A stretch of DNA of 64,000 nucleotides. Origin: Bacteroidota bacterium (lineage in GTDB: Bacteria > Bacteroidota > Bacteroidia > Cytophagales > Cyclobacteriaceae). The notes under the pieces are model-generated. The model did no database searches. It had not been told where the DNA came from and was given only the letters and a program-made list of their open reading frames with translations. Numbering within the stretch: position 1 is the stretch's first letter; each line of letters opens with the position of its first letter. A program made the position numbers and the translations under genes. Shown piece after piece: positions 16,769-24,800 of the stretch. Location: the NCBI GenBank assembly GCA_023428695.1, contig JAEYWY010000002.1:186001-250000 (forward strand), given 5' to 3'.

Positions 16769-18139
16769 ATGATTTACAACTCCATTATTGAGACGATAGG
16801 AAACACTCCGCTGGTGAGATTAAACAAAATGAACCGCGGAATTCCGGGAACCATGTTAGCCAAGGTTGAGTATTTCAATCCGGGTAATTCAACGAAAGAC
16901 AGGATGGCGCTGCGGATGGTGGAGGATGCTGAAAAATCGGGCATACTCAAACCCGGAGGCACAATTATCGAAGGCACGTCGGGTAACACAGGAATGGGCC
17001 TGGCTCTCGCGGCAATTGCAAAAGGATATCGCTGCATTTTCACAATGGCCGACAAACAGTCGCAGGAAAAAATCAACATCCTGAAAGCAGTTGGCGCCGA
17101 AGTGATTGTGTGTCCGACCAATGTAGCTCCCGACGACCCGCGTTCCTATTATTCAATAGCCCGAAAACTCAACAAAGAAATTCCTAACTCGTTCTATCCA
17201 AATCAATACGATAATCTTTCCAATACCGCGGCGCATTATGCAACTACGGGTCCCGAGATATGGGAACAAACAGAAGGAAAGATCACACATTACGTCGCCA
17301 CTGTCGGAACCGGCGGATCCATGTGCGGGACAGCCCGTTACCTGAAGGAGAAGAATCCGAATATCGTCACCGTTGGTATCGACACATACGGGTCAGTATT
17401 CAAGAAGTACAAGGAAACAGGAATCTTTGATGAAAACGAAATCTACCCCTACCTGACGGAAGGTTTCGGTGAGGATATTCTGCCAAAGAACGTCGACTTC
17501 GACGCGATTGATCTCTTTATAAAAGTCACCGACAAAGACGGCGCGATTGCCGCGCGAAAACTTTCACGTGAGGAAGGATTGTTTGTGGGATGGTCAAGCG
17601 GATCTGCCGTACATGGCGCGCTTGAATATGCACGCGAGCATCTTAAACCGGATGATGTAATGGTAATACTCCTGCCGGATCATGGCACGAGATACCTCGC
17701 AAAGGTGTACAACGACCAATGGATGAAAGATCACGGATTTCTGGAATCAAGAAACTTCCGTTCGGCGCGTGACATCATTCAGGGTAGAAACGGGAAGACA
17801 AACCTCCACACGGTCTCCCGTGATTCACGGATCAGCGATGTTATACAACTGATGAACCGCGAAGGTATAGATCAAATTCCTGTTCTTGATAATGGTCACT
17901 TCGTGGGAAGCGTAAGTTCAGCGTCGCTGCTTGAGAAGATCATACAGGACCCGCAGCTTCAGAACCGTCAGGTTGGCGAGGTAATGGATAAGCCGATGCT
18001 TTTCGTCGCACCCGACAGCACGCTTGATGTGTTGTCGTCATTACTCAACCGTGATAATAAGGCAGTATTGGTTCGCGATGCTGACGAGAATGTGCATATT
18101 ATCACCCAGCACGACGTGCTAAGGGCGATGACAAGTTAG
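16769..18139 (+). CDS. cbs: PLP-dependent cystathionine beta-synthase with C-terminal CBS domain pair
   Basis: 456 residues. The N-terminal fold-type II PLP domain has the Schiff-base lysine Lys43 in FNPGNSTKDRMA, the substrate loop GTSGNTGMGLALA, and the phosphate cradle GTGGSMCGTA. The stretch PNSFYPNQYDNLSNTAAHY and the C-terminal YLAKVYNDQWMKDHGFLE resemble cystathionine beta-synthases more than O-acetylserine sulfhydrylases. Residues about 335-456 form two CBS motifs (DVIQLMNREGIDQIPVLDNG and a second after EVMDKPMLFVAP), often S-adenosylmethionine sensors. No haem domain is present. It condenses serine (or an activated serine) with homocysteine, and can release hydrogen sulfide. I chose ATG 16769 (MIYNSIIETIGNTPLV) over 16739, which adds an unrelated hydrophobic stub. 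Convergent with the OmpA gene. Confidence 0.88.
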   Translation: MIYNSIIETIGNTPLVRLNKMNRGIPGTMLAKVEYFNPGNSTKDRMALRMVEDAEKSGILKPGGTIIEGTSGNTGMGLALAAIAKGYRCIFTMADKQSQEKINILKAVGAEVIVCPTNVAPDDPRSYYSIARKLNKEIPNSFYPNQYDNLSNTAAHYATTGPEIWEQTEGKITHYVATVGTGGSMCGTARYLKEKNPNIVTVGIDTYGSVFKKYKETGIFDENEIYPYLTEGFGEDILPKNVDFDAIDLFIKVTDKDGAIAARKLSREEGLFVGWSSGSAVHGALEYAREHLKPDDVMVILLPDHGTRYLAKVYNDQWMKDHGFLESRNFRSARDIIQGRNGKTNLHTVSRDSRISDVIQLMNREGIDQIPVLDNGHFVGSVSSASLLEKIIQDPQLQNRQVGEVMDKPMLFVAPDSTLDVLSSLLNRDNKAVLVRDADENVHIITQHDVLRAMTS

Positions 18140-18154
18140 TCTATCTGATGGAAA

Positions 18155-19396
18155 TCAGTTGTCGAGAATCTCTATCTCGACGCGTACATTCTCCTGAGCC
18201 CGGGTACTGTGCTTGTCGTGAATCGGCTTCTTTCCTCCCCATGCTTTCACCTGCATCCGGCCGGGATCGATACCATTGCTGATAAGGAAACTCCTGATCA
18301 CTTCAGCACGCTCCTGTGAAAGTTTCTTTGCAGAACCGAAGCCTTCTTTTGTACGCGTAAGTGAAAAGAAATTGTCAGTGCCTTCTTCCGCGTAAATGAT
18401 CCTTCCACTAGCCTTGCCGTTGGCGTGGCCGTGTATACGGATCTTGTATTTGTCGTTCTCGCGTAACATTTCAAGCAGGCTATTCACTTCAAATCGCGAC
18501 TCCGGTCGCATGACAGCAGCATCTTTGAAGAAATATACGTGATACATCGTTGCGATGTCGCCTTTTTGCAATCGCACCAACTCGAACGGAACAACCAGTG
18601 CGCCATCGTCATTCCGCGTGATTCCTTCTCCGTTCGGATTGTTGTAATCAATGTCCCTTTGTGTCTTTCTGTATCCGAATACTTCACAGACGAGGGATAC
18701 TTTGCCTGAGTTTCCTGAAGGCGTTGCCACCCTCACATTAGTGTTCCCTTTGAACGTGCCTATCTTCCGAAGCTTCTCGTTGTCGATCACATCAACATCT
18801 CCTTCCACAGCGTTGTTATCCAGGATGCGCAATAACTTAAAAAAGAATTTTTTTCCCGCGATCTCTTCGTCATCTTCTTCGTCTGCTTCTGCCTCCGTTT
18901 GAGTTGGTGCCGATTCGGATACGAGGATGGGTTGTGTTTCGTCAGAAGCCACCGCATCGGGGGGCACTGAATCAACCTGATCATTGGAAACAGGATTCAT
19001 CGAGCGCTCCGAAACAGGGTTGATATCCACTCCCGCATACATCGCTGCGTTCTGACCTGCCGGAAGTTTGCCAAGAAATCCATTATACACCCACGTGTCT
19101 TTGAATTCTGATTCTTCGCGCAAGCGTCTTGCTTCGGCGATGGCTTGTTCCCGGTCGGGGGTATTCAGGACGTAGACATAATACAGCTTCCGGTTCGGAT
19201 TCATTTCATAACGCGCATCGAGTCGCAGGTCTTCCTGCGCATGACTGGTGAAACGAATTGCGTTTTTGTGAATTCGAAACGCGCCGATTACCACGTAATT
19301 CGGATGCTCTCCCGACAGCTGTCGGGCCTCAAGGGTAGGCACAAGTTGTAGCAATATAAAAATACCTACCAGTGCAAAAAGTCGTGAATAGTTCAT
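18155..19396 (-). CDS. OmpA-family outer-membrane/peptidoglycan-associated protein with SPOR-like N-terminal region
   Basis: 413 residues. A signal peptide (MNYSRLFALVGIFILLQLVP, cleavage near LEA) precedes a region of about 70 residues that looks SPOR-like (NYVVIGAFRIHKNAIRFT, YYVYVLNTPDREQAIAEARR). An acidic Glu/Asp-rich linker (EADEEDDEE) follows, then a beta-rich middle and an OmpA C-terminal domain with SQERAEVIRSFLISNGID and MQVKAWGGKKPIH. The OmpA domain carries an insertion between its first half (YKIRIHGHANG) and the helix with SQERAEVI, containing GRIIYAEEGTDNFFSL. Such proteins tether outer membrane to peptidoglycan. It is followed on the minus strand by nothing, being convergent with cbs at 15 bases. 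Confidence 0.85.
   Translation of the reverse strand: MNYSRLFALVGIFILLQLVPTLEARQLSGEHPNYVVIGAFRIHKNAIRFTSHAQEDLRLDARYEMNPNRKLYYVYVLNTPDREQAIAEARRLREESEFKDTWVYNGFLGKLPAGQNAAMYAGVDINPVSERSMNPVSNDQVDSVPPDAVASDETQPILVSESAPTQTEAEADEEDDEEIAGKKFFFKLLRILDNNAVEGDVDVIDNEKLRKIGTFKGNTNVRVATPSGNSGKVSLVCEVFGYRKTQRDIDYNNPNGEGITRNDDGALVVPFELVRLQKGDIATMYHVYFFKDAAVMRPESRFEVNSLLEMLRENDKYKIRIHGHANGKASGRIIYAEEGTDNFFSLTRTKEGFGSAKKLSQERAEVIRSFLISNGIDPGRMQVKAWGGKKPIHDKHSTRAQENVRVEIEILDN
19311..19326. repeat. 16-base perfect palindrome inside the OmpA-family gene
   Basis: CCCGACAG followed by CTGTCGGG, a perfect palindrome encoding residues near the mature N-terminus (RQLSG). A half copy (CCCGACAG) is seen at 54675-54682. 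It may be chance or a genome-wide repeated motif. Confidence 0.6.
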
Positions 19397-19424
19397 AACA
19401 CTGGAAAAAGAGTAAAACTCAATA

Positions 19425-19454
19425 CGAATTTAGCAAAGATTTAAGAATAAACAA
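19425..19454 (-). promoter_or_regulatory. Candidate promoter for the OmpA-family gene
   Basis: On the minus strand TTG, 19 bases, TAAATTCG, one mismatch from TAnnTTTG. It lies about 30 bases before the start codon. Confidence 0.32.
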
Positions 19455-19477
19455 GTAAGGACCTACTTATCAATCAA

Positions 19478-21817
19478 TTACAGGTTAGGCAGGACCTCGA
19501 AATCCTGTTCAAGAACAAGGCCGTGTTCATCAATAAGCATGAGTTTATGCTTCCCGGAAGGAGGATTTACCGCCAAAACGTGTGATTTCCGCGTATTTCC
19601 AACCCACTCCCCGTCGATATGCCAGAATACAGTGACGTCGTTGCTCTGATGCGCGAGTTGGAAGATGACGTTTCCCGGCCGGCCCGACATATCCCTCGGT
19701 ATGAACACGCGGGCATCGGGCTTTGGGTAAATCAGTTCCATTTGTGCAACGTTCAACCCGGCGGGACATCCCAGTTTGAACGAAGGCGCCGTCTTATATG
19801 ACAGGTTCTTCCGCTTGTAGTAATACTCCTGCACAGGCGGAAGAATAAACCATTCTTCGGGTTCCATGTCGCCGGGGGAAGCACAAACGCTGTTGACCTG
19901 GTAATTACCATCTTTGGAAACGTAGATTCGTTGATGGTATGGACAAGGTAAAGTTTCAAGACCCGAACGAGTTACCCAACGCATCTCCGTATCCGGGCAT
20001 CGTTCAGAACTTCTGTGACCGCTCTTTCGGCAGACTGCAACCTGCGTGAGTTGTCCACGTGGTGCAATAAACCAGGCGTGGCCTTCGAGTCCCGCAAAAA
20101 CTTCGAACATCAGCGGAGCCGCTGCGTCAATTCCAGTGAGTCCGGGTCGCCCTTCCCCATCAGCGTTACCCACCCATACACCAACAATGTAGTCCGGAGT
20201 TACGCCAATAGCCCAGCCGTCGCGGAACCCAAAACTTGTTCCGGTTTTCCATGCGATCCGGCGGGCGCTTTCAAAATACCGCCAGCCTGATTCCTCCCCG
20301 GGGCGGTGCAGTTCCTTCAGGGCATCAAATGTCAGATATGCAGACGCTGCACTTATCGCGGATCCGTTTCGCTTCGACTGGTCATTTATTTTTTTGTATC
20401 GAAGACTATGAAAATGTGCAAGCAGGGAATCACTTTGCACGCTGCTCCATGGAGCGTGATTGAGGCTTCGTGCGAGCGAGGCGTACATTCCTGTAATATC
20501 CCACAATGTTCCTTCAGCCCCGCCGAGGATCAATGACAGTCCATAGTGATCAGGCGGGCGATCAAGCGTTGTCATTCCCATGCGCCTGAGCATCGCGTGA
20601 AAACGTTCATACCGAAATTCACGAAGCATATGAACAGCAGGAATATTCAGCGAACGAACCAGTGCCTTATCAGCAGGGACCGCGCCGTCGTACTCGTTGG
20701 AGAAATTTTTCGGCGTATAGCCATTGATGAACATCGGGACATCCGGAAGCAACGTGCCCGGGAGAATTTCTCCTTCGTCGAGCAGCGCTGCGTACAGAAA
20801 TGGTTTCAGGATACTACCCGTGCTTCTTGGTGCGCGGATCACGTCGACCTCAGCCCCTTCACCACCTCTCGCAACGTTACCCACATACGCAACTACGTTT
20901 CCGGTATTTACATCGGCCACAAGGACCGCGGCATTGTGAATCTGGTTGCCGGCAAGGCGCCGATGGTATGCTTCGACAACTTCTTCAACCCGCAGTTGTT
21001 GTTCATAGTCAATCGTGGAAGTAACCCTTTCCTGAACGCCGTTCTTTGAAAGGTCCAGCAACAGGTGACGGGCGTATTGTGGAATTGGCAGTGGCGTTTC
21101 CGGCACAGGTTCTGTTTTGGCGAGCTCGCATGTCAGCGAATCAATCGTTCCATTGCTTAGCAATTTTTCCAGGAGAAGATTTCGTTTCGTACGAAGCGCG
21201 TCGCGGTTGCGCCCGGGATGAATCAACGCAGGAGAATTGGGAAGTACAGCAAGCAAGGCTGCCTCGGCCCATGACAACTCTTTTTCACTTCGACCAAAGT
21301 ATCGCCAGCACGCAGCCTGGATTCCCACGACGTTTCCACCAAACGGTGCATGTGCGGCATACAGACTCAGGACTTCTTCCTTCGAGTGCCGCAACTCGAG
21401 TCGTGTTGCGAGCACCATCTCAATCAGCTTCTCAAAGTAACTCCTTTTCTTTTCCTTTCGGGATAGCCGGATAACCTGCATAGTTATGGTGCTGCCACCA
21501 CTGACAACTCCGCCTTCCTGCAGATTACTGACGACGGCTCTGCACATTGCGACAGGATCGAACCCGGGGTGGTAGTAAAATCGCTTGTCTTCAAAAGCCA
21601 GAAGCGCTTCGGCGTATCTCTGAGGGATCGAGTCTTGTTGGGGAAAACGCCATTGGCCATCAGCGGCAATCGACGCGGAAAGCAATCTGCCGTCCCCGGA
21701 CTCAAGCACCCTCGAATAAGGTTCTTCAAACAGGTTGTCGGGGAGGCAAAAAGCATAGGCGATCACCACAACCAATCCGGCTGCGAGAAACTTCCATTTT
21801 CTTTTCACCCACGACAT
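19478..21817 (-). CDS. pbpC: Penicillin-binding protein 1C (peptidoglycan glycosyltransferase/transpeptidase)
   Basis: Bifunctional class A PBP, 779 residues from the start at 21817, chosen because it begins MSWVKRKWKFLAAGLVVVIAYAFCL, a signal anchor; a longer frame to 21907 lies inside the upstream gene. The GT51 domain has EDKRFYYHPGFDP, GGSTITMQVIRL and LSWAEAALLAVLPNSP. The transpeptidase domain has the active serine in RSTGSILKPF (SxxK), SLNIPAV (SxN) and KTGTSFGFRDGW (KTG). A C-terminal BiPBP_C domain closes the protein. PBP1C polymerises glycan strands on the periplasmic face. It begins eight bases after the alpha-2-macroglobulin stop, the well-known yfhM-pbpC arrangement. Confidence 0.95.
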   Translation of the reverse strand: MSWVKRKWKFLAAGLVVVIAYAFCLPDNLFEEPYSRVLESGDGRLLSASIAADGQWRFPQQDSIPQRYAEALLAFEDKRFYYHPGFDPVAMCRAVVSNLQEGGVVSGGSTITMQVIRLSRKEKKRSYFEKLIEMVLATRLELRHSKEEVLSLYAAHAPFGGNVVGIQAACWRYFGRSEKELSWAEAALLAVLPNSPALIHPGRNRDALRTKRNLLLEKLLSNGTIDSLTCELAKTEPVPETPLPIPQYARHLLLDLSKNGVQERVTSTIDYEQQLRVEEVVEAYHRRLAGNQIHNAAVLVADVNTGNVVAYVGNVARGGEGAEVDVIRAPRSTGSILKPFLYAALLDEGEILPGTLLPDVPMFINGYTPKNFSNEYDGAVPADKALVRSLNIPAVHMLREFRYERFHAMLRRMGMTTLDRPPDHYGLSLILGGAEGTLWDITGMYASLARSLNHAPWSSVQSDSLLAHFHSLRYKKINDQSKRNGSAISAASAYLTFDALKELHRPGEESGWRYFESARRIAWKTGTSFGFRDGWAIGVTPDYIVGVWVGNADGEGRPGLTGIDAAAPLMFEVFAGLEGHAWFIAPRGQLTQVAVCRKSGHRSSERCPDTEMRWVTRSGLETLPCPYHQRIYVSKDGNYQVNSVCASPGDMEPEEWFILPPVQEYYYKRKNLSYKTAPSFKLGCPAGLNVAQMELIYPKPDARVFIPRDMSGRPGNVIFQLAHQSNDVTVFWHIDGEWVGNTRKSHVLAVNPPSGKHKLMLIDEHGLVLEQDFEVLPNL

Positions 21818-21825
21818 TGTCGAAA

Positions 21826-24800
21826 TTATTGTATTTCGGCCTTCGTCACCCTGACCATACGTCCGCGCTCTCTGGCATAGATAGTCCGATCGTACATCGC
21901 TTCGCATACAACCGCAGGAAGGTAGTACTCACCTGTGTACGTCGCTGTAAGGCGCACACGGAAAGTCTTCGCGGCGTTATAAGGAAGACTGAAATGCGTG
22001 TAAACGCGATCATCGCGGATATCCTGATAATCGAATTCGTCATTCGGCGCGGCGTTTTCATCGTCCGTAAGGCGGAGATTTGTTATCTCCCATCCCGAAG
22101 GAAATATCTGTTTCAGTGCCATGTTTTCGAACCGTGAGCGCATTCCCGTATGGCGAACAGTCACCTCTGCCATAAACTCCGTTCCCTGTTCAAGTTCAGT
22201 TACATCGACGGCGTCGCCACCAAGGGTGGTATAACGAACAGAAAGGTTCACATTGCTTGCGGCGTCGGTTTCATTTCCGATTGCCGGAGTGCCTTCGAGA
22301 ATAACTCGCGTGAACAAAGTTCCTGACCCGCCATTGGTGACCTGTACGTTTCGCGCACCACGCGCCGTGAGTTCTATGGAAATCTGTGAGATTGGCAATG
22401 CGCTTACCACCCGCGTTGCCTTTCCGTCAACAGAATACGTGTAAGTAAGATCACCACGTTTTTCCATTCCCGCGAAAGCGGCAACGGCCTTCAAACACAT
22501 GGCGGTTTCCTGCGTGCTCATCCAATACGCGGAATTACTCAATGCGGCCGATATTTCTTTCAGCAAATCATATGCTTTCGTTTTTTCGTTGAGCAGGACA
22601 AGCGTCTCTAGAACAAGCGCACGATCGCGCAGGTCGGAGCCATAGCTGTATCCCAGTTCGCGATAAGGTGTGATTCGCATGTCGATACCGGCGATTAGTT
22701 TTCGCGCGGCTTCTGGTTGCGATATTCTGGCATACGCCGCTGCAAGCATCCACGCACCGACTGTTGAAAGGCGAGCATCTTCACGGAGGCGATTCATTGC
22801 ACCAAGTTCAGGTGAACCTGCGAGCGCAAGCGTATAAAGTCTGTAGGCCTGTTGCAAATCATTGTTATAAACGCCCTCGTTCCGGCGCCACTCCTCCGAT
22901 TTGTTGCGTTGGAACCTCTTCCATTTGCTGATCATATCCTCGGGAACATAATAGCCCATCCGTGAAGCCTCTATGAGGAAGTGCCCTGCATATGATGTAC
23001 CCCATACATCGGACTGGTCGGCACCGGGCCAGTAGGCGAAGCCGCCATCGGGCATCGCAAAATCCTTGAGCTTTTGAATACCCGCGTTTACGTTGCGTTG
23101 GATGTTCGTCTTTTCGGGATCCGTCAATACTTTGACGGACTCTACAAACAGCTGTGGAAATACAGCCGATGTGGTTTGTTCGACGCAACCATAAGGGTAC
23201 TGGATCAGATAACGCAATCGTGATCCGAGATTGACAGGAGGAATGTTCGACACCTCCAGTAGTGCCGAATTCGAGCCGGCGATTCCAAACGGTTCCGCTG
23301 TCGTTTCCCATTGTTGGCCCGCCTCAAGCAACCCTTCAGCTACACGCGTCTCCGGAAGGTTGGGATTCCGCACCTGTATTTCAATCTTGTCAGTCGACGT
23401 GAGATTACCCGAAGTAGCTGTGACTTCAACAGTGGCTACACCTGTTGCATTGGCGACTGCAATATCAAAGTTTACAGTCTGCTCCCCCGTTGCCGGCATA
23501 TTGATCGTTTCCGTTGTTCTTCCGGACAATTGCACGGGACCGTTGACCTTAATGCCGACCTGTACGTCGCGGGCCGAGTTTCCCGATGTAAACAGCGTTA
23601 CCGGTAAGCTGACACGCTCGCCAGGGCCGAGCACACGTGGCAAAGTAGCAAGCACCATCAGTGGCTTGCGTACCGGTGTCACGCGTTCCGCACTGCCGTA
23701 TGCACCCTCATAGCCAGCGACAACCATCGTCTTGACAGAGCCGATGTACTCCGGCATGATAAACGTATGAGCGCGTTGTTTACCATCGTACGTGAAGGGA
23801 CCGAAGCAACGTACTACGGGTTTGAACCGGTTCGCGCGTGGATCTCCTTCCTTCGCTTCAAGATCGGCATCACCACCAATGGTGAGAACTCTTTCAAGCC
23901 GACTTCCAAATGCGCCTATGACGTGGTCGAAGATATCCCATGTACGAACGCCCAGAGCCTCCTTCGCATAGAATTTATCCCACGGCTTCGGTGTCTGAAA
24001 TTTTGTAATGTCGAGCAGACCTTCATCCACAACGGCAATGGTATACGTCATCCTCCGTTTGTTTTTTTCCGAAATCCGAATGGTCACCGGTTTGCCGGGT
24101 TCAAGCTCGTCAGCCATGGCAATAACCGGTTCAAGCCTTGTTTCGGGATCAACAATCGAAACACTTTTTACCCCATATAACCTGACAGGCAACTCATTCA
24201 GTGTTTGATCATGCGGCTGAAGCAGGGAGACGTTTACGTAAACATTCGGCGTCATTTCGGGGGTGGCCTGAAAGGTGAATTGCGTCTCGCCCTCTTTTGC
24301 TTCAATCCAATGTGTCTGCAAAACGCCGGTACCATTTTCGATGCTCACCAGGGCACGACCGTGCGCGGGAGTTGGAATCGTGACCTTAACCTGGTCACCC
24401 GGTTTGTAGTCCGTCTTGTCTGTTGAAAAGAAAAGTACATTTGGCGCATCGGCGGCATCGCCTCTCATGCGACTGTACCAACCAGGTTCGTCGGCGTAAA
24501 TGATCCGTCCGGTGCAATGGCCGGAAACAGGATCACAAACCCGAAGGTAGTACCTTCCATATTCATGATCTGCTGAAGACATCTGCAGTGTGTGCGTAGC
24601 CTTTCCGTTGACAGTCCTTACCGATTCATTCCTCACGACCTGTGAATAGGCGCCATTCACATAGTTCGAGATTCCTCCCGATGAATTATCCCACCACCAT
24701 CGCCAGTTTAATTTGTACAGGTTTATGGTAACGTTATTCCTTGACACAGGCTTCCCGGCCGCGTCGACGGTCACGATTTCAATTGGATGTTTCTGATCCA

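Noticed and set aside
21818..21907. Longer N-terminus for PbpC
   Set aside because: The extra residues come from the reading frame opposite the end of the alpha-2-macroglobulin gene register and precede a normal signal anchor; eight-base spacing to the upstream stop supports the shorter start.
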